From an uncultured Lachnospiraceae bacterium (lineage in GTDB: Bacteria; Bacillota; Clostridia; Lachnospirales; Lachnospiraceae), in contig CACZJF010000005.1 in NCBI GenBank assembly GCA_902781455.1, positions 33,735-97,734 on the forward strand: a stretch of 64,000 nucleotides of DNA. The letters are read 5' to 3'. Under the pieces are notes generated by a model. The model had not been told where the DNA came from. It searched no databases and was given only the letters and a program-made list of their open reading frames with translations. Below, piece after piece: positions 24,448 through 33,907 of this stretch (the first letter of the stretch is position 1; each line of letters opens with the position of its first letter). The position numbers and the translations under genes are program-made.

Positions 24448-25854
24448 ATGGCTGACGAACAGAATCCGATCCTTGACCAGTCGATCCCGACTCCTGGCCC
24501 GATCACGCTGACTTTTGACGAAGCACCAACTGCACCAGCGCCGGAAGCACCCGCGGCGCCGACGCCGGCAGATCAGGCAGCGGACGCGCTTGCACAGGCA
24601 CAGGATGCCCTTTCGCAGGCGAAGGATGTACTGTCTGACGTAGAGAACGCTGCAGGCGCAACACTTGCATCGAACGGAATCTCCATTGGAGCAGCCCAGG
24701 CTCCGGCTCCTGCCACCGGCGCATCACTGAGTGCCGCGATGGCTCAGGCTCCGGCAGCTCCCGGCGCTTCCTTTGCAACCGGCGCGGCACAGAACGCAGC
24801 CTCCGCGGCGCAGGATACCAGCGTTGCATTTTCGGCGGAAGAGCAGGCACAGATCGATGCCTTTGCCGAGCGGATTGACCTCCACAACTCGAACGCGATC
24901 ATGCAGTACGGCGCCGGCACACAGAAGAAGATGTCCGATTTCTCCGACCTTGCGCTGGAGAACGTCAAGAATAAGGACATGGGCGAGGTCGGTAAAATGA
25001 TCTCGGGCCTGGTGACTGAGCTGACGGATTTTGACGTCAAGGAAGACGACGGCGGAATCTTCAAGTTCTTCAAGAAGCAGACGAACAAGCTTGTCGCCAT
25101 GAAGGCAAAGTACGAGAAGACCGAGAAGTCAGTGGACGACATCGTGCGCGTTCTCGAAGGACATCAGGTTCAGCTGCTGAAGGACGTCGCGACACTCGAC
25201 AAGATGTACGATATGAACCTGCAGTACTTCAAGGAGCTGTCCATGTACATCGCAGCCGGCAAGAAGCGGCTGGCGGAAGTACGCAATGGCGAGCTGAAAC
25301 AGCTGCAGGAGAAGGCAGCCGCGTCCGGAGACGCGCAGGATGCACAGGCCGCCAAAGACCTCGGCGCACTTTGCGACCGCTTCGAGAAGAAGCTGCATGA
25401 CCTTGAACTGACACGCCAGATCGCGATTCAGACCGGTCCGCAGATCCGCCTCGTGCAGGATTCCGACACGCTGATGGCCGAGAAGATCCAATCGACGATC
25501 GTCAATACGATTCCGCTGTGGAAGAACCAGATGGTCATCGCCATGGGCGTCGAGCATTCAAACCAGGCGGCGAAGGCACAGCACGAAGTATCCGAGCTGA
25601 CCAACAATCTTCTGAAGAAGAACGCGGAGCAGCTGCACACCGCCTCCGTGGAAACCGCGAAGGAATCGGAGAGAGGAATCGTGGATATCGAGACATTGAA
25701 GAAGACCAACGCAGAACTCATCACAACACTCGACGACGTTCTGAAGATTCAGGAGGAAGGCCGCCAGAAGCGCGCCACCGCCGAGCAGGAAATGGCGAAG
25801 ATGGAAGGCGAGCTGAAGGCAAAGCTGCTTGAAATGTCGAAGACGTCGAGGTAA
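24448..25854 (+). CDS. TelA/YaaN family toxic anion resistance protein
   Basis: 468 residues. An Ala/Pro-rich, probably disordered N terminus (about 1-135) precedes the conserved helical TelA domain: YGAGTQKKMSDFSDLALENVKNKDMGEVG, LVAMKAKYEKTEKSVDDIV, LDKMYDMNLQYFKELSMYI, ELTRQIAIQTGPQIRLVQDSDTLMAEKIQ and IPLWKNQMVIAMG. Members were named for tellurite resistance and are linked to envelope stress and resistance to antimicrobial peptides; the biochemical activity is unknown. GAGGAGGAAC precedes the ATG. It begins only 34 bases after livF, so read-through from the liv operon is possible. An XpaC homologue follows, the same pairing as xpaC-yaaN in Bacillus. Confidence 0.88.
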   Translation: MADEQNPILDQSIPTPGPITLTFDEAPTAPAPEAPAAPTPADQAADALAQAQDALSQAKDVLSDVENAAGATLASNGISIGAAQAPAPATGASLSAAMAQAPAAPGASFATGAAQNAASAAQDTSVAFSAEEQAQIDAFAERIDLHNSNAIMQYGAGTQKKMSDFSDLALENVKNKDMGEVGKMISGLVTELTDFDVKEDDGGIFKFFKKQTNKLVAMKAKYEKTEKSVDDIVRVLEGHQVQLLKDVATLDKMYDMNLQYFKELSMYIAAGKKRLAEVRNGELKQLQEKAAASGDAQDAQAAKDLGALCDRFEKKLHDLELTRQIAIQTGPQIRLVQDSDTLMAEKIQSTIVNTIPLWKNQMVIAMGVEHSNQAAKAQHEVSELTNNLLKKNAEQLHTASVETAKESERGIVDIETLKKTNAELITTLDDVLKIQEEGRQKRATAEQEMAKMEGELKAKLLEMSKTSR

Positions 25855-25889
25855 TGTAAGAAAGTTGCCTGCACAGTTGAATGAATATT

Positions 25890-25921
25890 GACCGGCCCGC
25901 ACCTCAGTGCGGGCCGGTCTT
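25890..25921 (+). terminator. Rho-independent terminator after telA
   Basis: A perfect 13-bp GC-rich stem (gaccggcccgcac / gtgcgggccggtc) on a CTCA loop, followed by only two T residues. It marks the end of the liv-telA transcript. Confidence 0.75.
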
Positions 25922-25983
25922 ACGAAAAGACGGCTGCGGCAGTCCGGGGTGTTCCGGAAGTGTGCAGAAACGATAAGTGCTAA

Positions 25984-26012
25984 TTGCACTTTAGATCGTT
26001 TTACGGCATAAT
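25984..26012 (+). promoter_or_regulatory. Promoter for xpaC-like gene
   Basis: TTGCAC (25984-25989), 17-base spacer, CATAAT (26007-26012), about 80 bases before the ATG. Confidence 0.6.
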
Positions 26013-26094
26013 AGCAGTGGTATTATGTTACAGCCGGCAGCCGCGCATGCAGTACCGGCTTACCGCGACAGTTTGAGCGGAAGGTATGACTGAC

Positions 26095-27591
26095 ATGAGT
26101 GATAAGAAAGAAAACTTTGATCCGTTTGAGGCGGTCGGTAATATAGCCGATATAGTAAACAAATCGATTGCCAGCGGTGATTATGGTTCACTGAATCGTG
26201 AGATTACCAAGGCGCTGAATGAAGCGGCCGATGCGGTGCATGATTCGATCTTCTCCACGCCGTTTTTCAAAGTGGACGGCGCTAAGACATATCGAGATCC
26301 GTCGAAGAATGCTTACCAGAATGCATGGAATGGAAAGCGGCACCCTGCCTCGTCTTCTGTCAGAGCAGGTGGAGACGGTGTGGTGAATTCTGCCGGCGCG
26401 TATGCGCGGGCGATTATCGGGACGGCGTCTACGTGTTTCTTCGGAATCATCTTCGCGGCGGGAATCGCGATCGGAGGCGGTCCTTTTGCCTGGTTCTTCG
26501 GTGCGGTGACAGCCTTCAGCGGCTGGAACATGGTGAAGGGGTTCCAGAAGATCGGCAGGATCAACCGTGCGCGTAAGATCCTGAAGATGATGGAGAATCG
26601 TGACACGATTACGATCGAGGAGATTGCGTCTGCTTTCGGTAAGAGTGAGAAGTGGGTCGCCGATGACATCCAGGCAATGGTGCGTGACGGCATATTTACC
26701 GGCAAGACTTACATGGATAAGGAAGAGACCGCGTTCATGATCAGCCACGAGGCCTATAATCAGTATCGTGAGACCATGCGTGCCTACGAGGAGCGCAAGA
26801 GGGCGCAGGCAGGACAGACAGCCTTTGATGCAGCAGCGAAGAGCGCATTCCGGAAGGAAGACCTGAAGGAATACACCAAGATGGAGAAGAATGCCGCACA
26901 GCGTGAACAGAACAGTGTGCGCGAGGCGGCCCGCCTTGACCGGGAGACGGCGGAAATGGTCGATGAGGGGAAGGCCTTCATCTCCCATATTCACCAGAAA
27001 AATGAAGAGGTTCCGGATCCTGTGTTTACCGAAAAGCTGAACCGGCTTGAGCGGATCGTGACCAATATCTTTGACCGTGTGGCGGCTGCGCCGGACAGTG
27101 CGCCGGACCTTCACCGGCTGATGAAGTATTATCTGCCGACAACACAGAAGCTTGTCGACACCTATGCGACGCTTGACAGACAGGCAGTACAGGGAGAGAA
27201 CATCGAGAATGCGAAGCGTGAGATCATCGCTTCTCTTGATACGATCAATGAGGCATTTGAACGGTTCCTGGATCAGTTCTTCCAGACGACAGCCTGGGAC
27301 GTATCCAGTGATATTTCAGTGATGAGTCAGATGATGGCACAGGATGGCCTGACCGGTGGGGATGACTTCGCCCGCGCAGCCGCCGCCGCGAAGGCAGCGT
27401 CTGAAGCGCAGGTACAGGAAGCCGTGCAGCAGGCCTCGGGCCAGGAAGCAGCGCAGGAAGCCGGCCAGTTCGCACAGCAGGCTGCTGGCCAGGAAGCAGC
27501 ACAGGCAGCCGGCCAGACTGTGCCGCACAGCGGTGTGCGGGTGCAGACTATGGGTGGCGTGCAGGCGCTGGTACAGGAGGAAGAACAGTAA
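26095..27591 (+). CDS. XpaC-like 5-bromo-4-chloroindolyl phosphate hydrolysis family protein
   Basis: 498 residues. The ATG at 26095 lies ten bases after GCGGAAGG; the ATG at 26086 is almost touching that site and is less likely. Two membrane segments lie near residues 103-150 (IIGTASTCFFGIIFAAGIAIGGG and the next helix). A soluble part follows with a winged-helix-like stretch (ITIEEIASAFGKSEKWVADDIQAMV), a basic coiled coil near 225-300, and the conserved XpaC-type segment (LNRLERIVTNIFDRVA...LMKYYLPTTQKLVDTYATLD). The last 60 residues are an Ala/Gln-rich repeat (QEAAQEAGQ type). The name reflects a Bacillus phenotype; the activity is unknown. Its neighbour TelA supports an envelope-stress role. 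Confidence 0.8.
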   Translation: MSDKKENFDPFEAVGNIADIVNKSIASGDYGSLNREITKALNEAADAVHDSIFSTPFFKVDGAKTYRDPSKNAYQNAWNGKRHPASSSVRAGGDGVVNSAGAYARAIIGTASTCFFGIIFAAGIAIGGGPFAWFFGAVTAFSGWNMVKGFQKIGRINRARKILKMMENRDTITIEEIASAFGKSEKWVADDIQAMVRDGIFTGKTYMDKEETAFMISHEAYNQYRETMRAYEERKRAQAGQTAFDAAAKSAFRKEDLKEYTKMEKNAAQREQNSVREAARLDRETAEMVDEGKAFISHIHQKNEEVPDPVFTEKLNRLERIVTNIFDRVAAAPDSAPDLHRLMKYYLPTTQKLVDTYATLDRQAVQGENIENAKREIIASLDTINEAFERFLDQFFQTTAWDVSSDISVMSQMMAQDGLTGGDDFARAAAAAKAASEAQVQEAVQQASGQEAAQEAGQFAQQAAGQEAAQAAGQTVPHSGVRVQTMGGVQALVQEEEQ

Positions 27592-27592
27592 C

Positions 27593-27621
27593 TTGCGGTC
27601 TGCCGCAATTCGCGCTATAAT
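27593..27621 (+). promoter_or_regulatory. Promoter for the zinc-ribbon membrane protein gene
   Basis: TTGCGG (27593-27598), 17-base spacer, TATAAT (27616-27621), directly after the XpaC-like gene's stop codon. Confidence 0.65.
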
Positions 27622-27657
27622 GGCGCGTAGTATGTCTGTTTCACGGGAGAAGTGACT

Positions 27658-29259
27658 ATGAAAAGATGCATGTACTGCGGGCATGAGAACGAGGACTCTC
27701 TTGTATCGTGTTCCGTATGTGGAAACAAGCTTGGAATTGCGGTTCCGACACAGGAGCCGGTGACCGCTGAGGAAGTGGCCGGTCAGGAAAGCGCAGGCGG
27801 TGAAGCTGTGAATGCGGCAGAACCGGAGGCGGCACAGCGCATGGATCCGGTTTCGGAGGCACAGCGTGCAGCCGATGAAGCCATGGTGACGCAGGAGCCT
27901 GCATTCGCAGGACAGGTTCCGGTGAACAGCCAGTTTGGAGAGACTGCTCCGGCCGGTCAGTTCAACGGAGGCGAGAACACCTACGCAAGCCAGGACGGAC
28001 AGGCTGCCGGCCAGTATGGCGAGAACGCCTATGCAGGCCAGGGAGGACAGGCAGCCAGCACCTATGCGGGCGGCCAGTATGGTGAGAACACCTACGCAGG
28101 ACAAGGTGCCGGACAGTATACGGGAGAGAATCCGTACGCGAACCAGCCCGGTTCGGATATGACGCCCGGATATGGGGAAGACTGGCGGCAGGATGTAGGC
28201 CGCGGCCAGACATACGGTGCCAGGACCCAGTATGAGGCAAGGCGGGAAGCAAGACGCGCCCAGACAGGGTCACGTGAAGGTGTAACAGGCGGTGTATACG
28301 GCGGCAATGGCCAGTATGGCGCCAGCGGACGGGATCAGTACGGAAGTGCCGGATACGGCTACCGTCAGCCCGGCGGACAGGATGCGCAGGGACAGGGCGG
28401 ACGCTCTGACTATGGCAGACGCGAGAGTGCCGGCGGCAGCAAAGTGTTCATGGTCAAGGCCCGCAAGAGAGTCAAGAGCGTGACATTTTTCCTGATGGCC
28501 TTTACCTTTACGGCCATGTTCGCGCTGAATGTTTACAATATCTACTGCGGCAACGCACTCCGCAACATCACTGAGTCGGAGTCCATGCTTACCAACATTC
28601 TCGCCGGCACAGGCACGAACTTCTTCACGCAGATGCTGACAGAGCTTGCTTCTCAGATGGTGAAGATGGTCGTCAATGTACGGAGCATCGTCGCGTCACT
28701 CGGACAGACGGTTGAGCTCGGCATCGCGATTGTATTCCTGGTACCGAACGTGCTTTACTGCCTGGCACTGTGGCTGATGTTCTTCCGTACGGATACGAAG
28801 CGCCGCCAGTTCCCGATGGGCGGATACACTCTGGCCAGGGTCATGATGATCCTGAAGTTCCTGATCGCCTGCCTGGTGCTGGCTGTCGGACTGGTGATTT
28901 CCGTATACTTTGTGGTAGTAGGTGCCCAGAAGAAGTCCGGAGACTCTTCTCTGATCCAGGGTGTGATTCTCCTGATCGTGATGATTGTGGTATCCATCTT
29001 TGTGGTCATGTATTATATCCAGTGGATGTTCTGCCTGAAGGTTGTCAGGGACAACGCGAAGAAGGGAACTGATCCCGGACGCATGCCCGGATTTGTGGTA
29101 TTCCTTTCTCTCCTGTGCACGGCAGCGTGCGTAGCGCTTATGATTCCCATGGCGTCGAACGACTACATCGGACTCGCGTCACGCGGAGCCGCAGCGCTGT
29201 ACTTCCTGACATCAGGACTGTGGGTGCTGATCTACAAGATCAAGGTAAAGAGAAACTGA
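27658..29259 (+). CDS. Zinc-ribbon membrane protein with Gly/Gln/Tyr-rich linker
   Basis: 533 residues. MKRCMYCGHENEDSLVSCSV followed by CGN supplies two CxxC-type knuckles of a zinc ribbon. Residues about 90-255 are low-complexity, rich in Gly, Gln, Tyr and Ala, with repeats such as QYGENTYAGQG. The C-terminal half (about 270-533) has five or six membrane segments. No family with known function is recognised; a zinc ribbon at the N terminus of a multipass protein is common in clostridial envelope proteins. The ATG at 27658 has GGGAGAAG upstream. It has its own promoter but follows telA and the xpaC-like gene, so a shared envelope role is reasonable. Confidence 0.7.
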   Translation: MKRCMYCGHENEDSLVSCSVCGNKLGIAVPTQEPVTAEEVAGQESAGGEAVNAAEPEAAQRMDPVSEAQRAADEAMVTQEPAFAGQVPVNSQFGETAPAGQFNGGENTYASQDGQAAGQYGENAYAGQGGQAASTYAGGQYGENTYAGQGAGQYTGENPYANQPGSDMTPGYGEDWRQDVGRGQTYGARTQYEARREARRAQTGSREGVTGGVYGGNGQYGASGRDQYGSAGYGYRQPGGQDAQGQGGRSDYGRRESAGGSKVFMVKARKRVKSVTFFLMAFTFTAMFALNVYNIYCGNALRNITESESMLTNILAGTGTNFFTQMLTELASQMVKMVVNVRSIVASLGQTVELGIAIVFLVPNVLYCLALWLMFFRTDTKRRQFPMGGYTLARVMMILKFLIACLVLAVGLVISVYFVVVGAQKKSGDSSLIQGVILLIVMIVVSIFVVMYYIQWMFCLKVVRDNAKKGTDPGRMPGFVVFLSLLCTAACVALMIPMASNDYIGLASRGAAALYFLTSGLWVLIYKIKVKRN

Positions 29260-29301
29260 TTTGGTATCAGTAGAAGGCATTCATTTTAAAATGTAATTTA
29301 G

Positions 29302-29331
29302 AAAGCCGGGGTGTCTGTACTCCGGCTTTTT
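29302..29331 (+). terminator. Rho-independent terminator
   Basis: aaagccgg pairs with ccggcttt across an 11-base loop and runs into TTTTT, 43 bases after the zinc-ribbon gene. Confidence 0.85.
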
Positions 29332-29363
29332 CAGATCCAATTCCGTCGATGAATGGACTGACC

Positions 29364-29393
29364 TTGATGAAGTGTGGAAACAGATGTTATAAT
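29364..29393 (+). promoter_or_regulatory. Promoter for first L,D-transpeptidase
   Basis: TTGATG (29364-29369), 18-base spacer, TATAAT (29388-29393) with the extended TGt element before it. The remaining leader of about 150 bases holds nothing else I can identify. Confidence 0.65.
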
Positions 29394-29551
29394 CGTCCAC
29401 GGCATTCTGGATATGTGCATTACAAAAGTCTTAACCTTTTTTTCCGGGAAATCTGTGATGACGGACATATGTGATGGTGATATAGTGAAGACAATAGAAA
29501 AGCACGAAAAGCAGGAATAGCAGGGGCAGAAAGAAAAGGGGTAGAAAAGCT

Positions 29552-30976
29552 TTGACTAAGATCATGACATGGATTCTCGGTATTGCCGGTGCTCTGATCG
29601 CGGCACTTTTGCTGATTGCGTGTATACTGTTGGGCCGGGAATGGAACAGGATGACCTTTTTTGAACAGACCTCGATCAATGGTTTTGACGTATCGGGGAA
29701 GACACCGGAGGAGGTTCTTCCGGTTCTGAAAGAGGAGTATTCGAAAGCACAGGTGCACCTGACTGAGAACGGGAAGGATGAGGCTGTGTGGTCTCTGGCG
29801 GACGTCGGTTTCACGGTAGACGAGACCGCGCTGGAGGCTGGTCTGAAGGATGCGCACGGAAAGCAGAAGAGTTCGATTCCGGTGCTGCTTGACTCTCTGA
29901 TGAACGGCAATTCTTTTGAGCTCGATGTTCCCTTCCGATATGACGCGCAGAAGCTGTCTCAGACAGTGTCGACTTCCGCCATGGCAGATGAACGGATTCA
30001 GAATGTGGACGCTGAGATCACGTATGATCAGGAAGCAAAGAATTATGCCATCAAGCCGGAAGTGCAGGGTACCATGCTGAATGACTCCGATATCCAGCAG
30101 CTGGTGCAGCAGGCGGTAGAGAATGCAGTAGGCGGGTCGAAGCCGCAGACGCAGATCGATGCCGTGATTCCCGCATCGTTATATATCGTTCCGTCGATCC
30201 TGTCGACAGATCCCACACTGAACCTGAAAGTGAATACATTTAATTCCTACGACAAGGCAGTTATCACATATGTCTTCGGGGAAGAGAAGGAAGTTCTTGA
30301 CTGGAATACGATCTGCGACTGGGTCGTCTTTGAAAACGGTGAGGGCTATCTGAGCGAGGAAAGGATTCGTGAGTACGTTATGACGCTTGGTCAGAAGTAC
30401 AACACGATCTACTATGAGCGCAGCTTCCATACGACCGGCGGCAGTGATATCACCTTCTCTGAGAATGACAACAACTATGGTTACCTGATTGACGAGGAGG
30501 GAGAATACGCTCAGCTGCTCGCTGACATCCAGTCCAATACGCAGACGGAGCGTGAACCGATCTATGCGTACGCAGGTGTCGGCAGACACGGAAGGGATGA
30601 TATGGCCTCCTATGTTGAGGTCTCCATCGGAGCCCAGCATCTGTGGTTCTACAAGGATTACCAGTTGTTGTACGAGACAGACGTCGTCACAGGCTGCATC
30701 GCGAAGAATACACCGACCCAGACAGGCATCTTCCCGATCGCTTACAAGGAAAGCCCCGCAACTTTGATTCCGTCGAATGAGACCAACGGAACTCCGGTGA
30801 AGTACTGGATGCCGTTCTATGACGGCCAGGGGCTGCATGATGCAAACTGGAGGTCCGCGTTCGGCGGGAATATCTATCAGACATCCGGATCCCACGGATG
30901 TGTCAACATGCCATATCCCGCGGCGGAATTTATATTCAACAACGCGGATACCGGGACACCGGTGGTGCTGTACTGA
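29552..30976 (+). CDS. L,D-transpeptidase (YkuD) with PG-binding domains, first copy
   Basis: 474 residues. The TTG at 29552 is chosen because AAAAGGGG lies ten bases upstream; the next ATG (29564) is too far from it. A single N-terminal membrane segment (about 6-28) anchors the protein. Two repeated PG_binding_4-type regions span about 30-340 (FDVSGKTPEEVLPVLKEEY). The YkuD domain starts near 350: VEVSIGAQHLWFYKDYQLLYE, the histidine in GQGLHDANW, and the catalytic SGSHGCVNMP with the cysteine near residue 450. It should form 3-3 peptidoglycan crosslinks or attach proteins on the outside of the membrane. A second, larger L,D-transpeptidase follows. Confidence 0.9.
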   Translation: MTKIMTWILGIAGALIAALLLIACILLGREWNRMTFFEQTSINGFDVSGKTPEEVLPVLKEEYSKAQVHLTENGKDEAVWSLADVGFTVDETALEAGLKDAHGKQKSSIPVLLDSLMNGNSFELDVPFRYDAQKLSQTVSTSAMADERIQNVDAEITYDQEAKNYAIKPEVQGTMLNDSDIQQLVQQAVENAVGGSKPQTQIDAVIPASLYIVPSILSTDPTLNLKVNTFNSYDKAVITYVFGEEKEVLDWNTICDWVVFENGEGYLSEERIREYVMTLGQKYNTIYYERSFHTTGGSDITFSENDNNYGYLIDEEGEYAQLLADIQSNTQTEREPIYAYAGVGRHGRDDMASYVEVSIGAQHLWFYKDYQLLYETDVVTGCIAKNTPTQTGIFPIAYKESPATLIPSNETNGTPVKYWMPFYDGQGLHDANWRSAFGGNIYQTSGSHGCVNMPYPAAEFIFNNADTGTPVVLY

Positions 30977-31349
30977 GCCGCACCCTTATCATCGTTGTTT
31001 GGCGAAGTGCACATATTTCTCTCATGATTCTTTGAACCCACATTTACCTGATAACATACCATATATCCGCCCTCACTGCGGAGAAACCACTTTTTTGGAG
31101 GCTGTCACAGCGCATGCTGCGACAGCCTTCCCTTATAGAGCAGGGTGTTGAAGGGTCGTGGATAACCTGTGGATAGACAGTGGGAAACCTTGTGTAAAAG
31201 AGGTGTAAAACTTTTTTGGAAAAGAGGTCTGTTTTTGTTTGAATTTTCGGCATAATTCGATATAATTAATTCGTATTTTGTATACAGGGGGAGCTGTACC
31301 GGCTGTAAGGGCGGCCGGAACAGTATGAAGCATTAGTAAGGGGCACCAG
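30977..31349 (+). other. 373-base intergenic region with an imperfect hairpin
   Basis: GGCTGTC(a)CAGC and GCTG(c)GACAGCC (31100-31127) form an 11-bp stem with one A-C mismatch on a GCAT loop; a weak T-containing stretch follows, so it may end the first transpeptidase transcript. Two DnaA-box-like 9-mers lie at 31157-31165 and 31168-31176. A promoter is listed separately at 31238-31266. No gene is seen. Confidence 0.5.
31238..31266 (+). promoter_or_regulatory. Promoter for second L,D-transpeptidase
   Basis: TTTGAA (31238-31243), 17-base spacer, TATAAT (31261-31266) in an AT-rich stretch, about 80 bases before the ATG. Confidence 0.65.
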
Positions 31350-33644
31350 ATGAATAGGGGAAATCTGGCGGAAGACCCGCGGGCGGGTCTGTCGTCTTCA
31401 AGCCGTTACTCCCGTGACGGAGGAGAGAGGAACTCTCTTCTGTATGTTGACAGCAGTTCTCTGAGAAAAGAAAAGAAGGCTGCTGCGCGCAGAGCGGGGA
31501 AACAGGCGAGAGCGATTAAGGGTGATCATAATTCAAGAGAGTTAAGGAGCGTCGGACGCGGTCTTACGAACAGCCATATGGACAGGCTGGAGGTAGGAAG
31601 CGACGGACGCTTGTTTCACGTTAAGGAATCCTCTTCTCCTGCTCAGGCGCAGGAGTCTGCTGCTTCTGCTCATCTGAATTCAAGCATTGCTCCCACTGTA
31701 TCAGAGAAAGACACTCCGTCAGGAAAGACGGCTGAAGAGATGCGTCCGGCGATCCACAAGGGCGTGTTCGAGGCATCTCGTTCTGCTGAAGTCTCTTCTG
31801 AGGACAGTACGAACTCTGAAGAACACAAAGAGTCATCAGAAAAATCAACTGGTTCTGCCCGAAGGGCAAAGCCGGACAGAAGCTATCTGGACCAGCCGAA
31901 TCCGCTGCTGCGCAGGACGAAGAAAACAGCAGGTCAGCCCGTGGTTCAGCCAGCAGCACAGGCAGCGGCACAGACAGAAGAGAATCACGCAGGGAAAGCC
32001 CCGCTTACCGTAAAGGGCGTTCTGTACAGGATCAGGATTCCGCTGATTGCGACCGCGATTGTGGCGGCATCTGCAGGATACGGATATACTGCCTGGCATT
32101 ACAGAAACCGGTTCTATCCCGGGACAGAGTTTTTCGGCATTCCGGCAGCGGAGCAGTCTGTATATGATGTGAAGGCGGCGGTGAAGGCCAAAGTAGATTC
32201 CTACAGTCTGCAGCTGGAAGCAAGGAAGCCGGAGACGGATACCTCTGCAGCCAGGGAGTCTTCCTTTGCCAGTGATAATGTGATCGACGCGGAAGACGTT
32301 GGAATGGTCTACCGTGACAACGGTGAAATCGACAACGCAATGAAGCAGCAGAAGACCTGGGCATGGCCGGTCATGATGATCAGACAGCTGTTGGGCAAAC
32401 AGGACTCTGCTCTTCAGACTTCTTATGATGACAGCATGATTCCGGAGGCGGTTGCTTCTCTTGCCTGCATGCAGAAGGAAAACATTATCAAACCGCAGGA
32501 TGCGGAGATTATCCTGACAGATGACGGCGCGCAGGTGCAGCCTGAGATCTATGGGACGCTGCTCGACAAGGAGAAGACGGAAGAAGCAGTCAGACAGGCT
32601 CTTATCGATGGATCTACATCAATCGATCTTGATGATATGGGACTGTATATAAACCCGGAAGCGAAGAGCAGTGATGTCAGCCTCATCATGGAAGCGATGG
32701 CGATGAATAAGGTTCTGGGCGCGAAGGTGCTTCTGCGTTTCGGGAACCGTACGGAAGTGATCAATTCGGAGGTCATCTCTTCGTTCCTTGACAAAAAAGG
32801 TAGTTCGTACAGCCTGAATGAAGAGAAAGTAAGGGATTACGTGACGTCTCTTGCTGAAAAGTATGACACCTTCCAGCGTGAACGCGAGTTTTATACCAGC
32901 ATCGGCACGAAGATCACACTGGAAGAAGGTATCGGCGATTATGGCTGGGAGCTGGATCAGGAAGCAACTTATGAGAAGCTTCTTGAAGCGATCCGCACTC
33001 AGAAGAAGGCAACCATCGAACCGGTCTATACGCAGGAAGCTTACTGCAGGGATGCAAATGACATTGGCGATACCTACGTTGAAATCAGCCTGACAAACCA
33101 GAAGATGTGGTTCTACAAGAACGGGAAGCTGGTAGTGGAAACGCCTGTTGTCACAGGGAATCCATATGCGGGACATGAGACACCATCAGGCGGTGTGTGG
33201 TCACTGAAGGGACGCGCGCGCAACCAGACGTTGAGCGGACAGGGATATGCTTCTCCGGTGGATTACTGGATGCCTTTCAACAATGGCGTCGGCATTCATG
33301 ACATGCAGAGCAGATACTGGTTCGGCGGAACCATCTATCTGGGCAGCGGTTCCCATGGCTGTGTGAACACACCGCTGTCGGCAGTAAAGCTGATCTATGA
33401 CCAGATAGAGGAAGGCGTTCCGATTGTTGTCTATAAAGATGAATCAGACGAGGCCTTGTCGCTTGTTGCTGATCCGGTGGATGCACAGACCCTGAAGTCC
33501 CAGATCGAAGAAACCTATGGAACGGTTGAAGATGATGGAATCGGATCCATCGTAGCGTGGTCGAGGACCGCAGCCGGCCAGGCACAGGTCGCGGCGGTAC
33601 AGGCGCAGGCACGGGCACTTGCATCAGGAACCCCGGCGACATAA
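31350..33644 (+). CDS. L,D-transpeptidase (YkuD) with long cytoplasmic tail, second copy
   Basis: 764 residues. Unlike the first copy, the only membrane segment is internal (about 229-246, PLIATAIVAASAGYGYTAW), leaving some 228 residues of charged, Ser/Glu/Lys/Gln-rich sequence inside the cell. PG_binding_4-like regions fill about 255-570. The YkuD domain runs about 573-700: VEISLTNQKMWFYKNGKLVVE, the histidine in GVGIHDMQS, and GSGSHGCVNTP with the catalytic cysteine near residue 670. A C-terminal tail of about 60 residues is Ala/Gln-rich. The ATG has AAGGGG upstream. The tail could be a docking or phosphorylation platform coupling crosslinking to cytoplasmic signals; that is inference. Confidence 0.88.
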   Translation: MNRGNLAEDPRAGLSSSSRYSRDGGERNSLLYVDSSSLRKEKKAAARRAGKQARAIKGDHNSRELRSVGRGLTNSHMDRLEVGSDGRLFHVKESSSPAQAQESAASAHLNSSIAPTVSEKDTPSGKTAEEMRPAIHKGVFEASRSAEVSSEDSTNSEEHKESSEKSTGSARRAKPDRSYLDQPNPLLRRTKKTAGQPVVQPAAQAAAQTEENHAGKAPLTVKGVLYRIRIPLIATAIVAASAGYGYTAWHYRNRFYPGTEFFGIPAAEQSVYDVKAAVKAKVDSYSLQLEARKPETDTSAARESSFASDNVIDAEDVGMVYRDNGEIDNAMKQQKTWAWPVMMIRQLLGKQDSALQTSYDDSMIPEAVASLACMQKENIIKPQDAEIILTDDGAQVQPEIYGTLLDKEKTEEAVRQALIDGSTSIDLDDMGLYINPEAKSSDVSLIMEAMAMNKVLGAKVLLRFGNRTEVINSEVISSFLDKKGSSYSLNEEKVRDYVTSLAEKYDTFQREREFYTSIGTKITLEEGIGDYGWELDQEATYEKLLEAIRTQKKATIEPVYTQEAYCRDANDIGDTYVEISLTNQKMWFYKNGKLVVETPVVTGNPYAGHETPSGGVWSLKGRARNQTLSGQGYASPVDYWMPFNNGVGIHDMQSRYWFGGTIYLGSGSHGCVNTPLSAVKLIYDQIEEGVPIVVYKDESDEALSLVADPVDAQTLKSQIEETYGTVEDDGIGSIVAWSRTAAGQAQVAAVQAQARALASGTPAT

Positions 33645-33732
33645 ACCGCCGACGGAATTGCGGTGACCGGGGAGCGTCCGGCGAATGTTTCAGACAGCAT
33701 GGAGCAGGATAAATTATCAGAACTTACCGACA

Positions 33733-33750
33733 TATCGACATATATCGATA
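33733..33750. promoter_or_regulatory. Inverted repeat upstream of the ArsR-family gene
   Basis: TATCGA, six bases, TCGATA in an AT-rich stretch 158 bases before the regulator ATG. ArsR proteins usually bind such dyads in their own promoters. No convincing -35/-10 pair was found around it. The rest of this 263-base spacer shows no other clear signal. Confidence 0.35.
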
Positions 33751-33907
33751 AATAGATTTACAATTAGTGTGGTGAGAATGCCTGTCCGATGGGCAGGGTG
33801 ACAAACAGGAAATCAGCATTCATCAATGTGCCGGTACAAAAAATCTTCAGGCGGCTGTTTTGATACCGGACATGATGAATTTAGAGTATAGATAAGGGGA
33901 GACGAGT

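Noticed and set aside
31157-31176. Two DnaA-box-like 9-mers (cGTGGATAA and TGTGGATAg)
   Set aside because: Each has one mismatch, there are only two, and no dnaA, dnaN or AT-rich unwinding element lies nearby.
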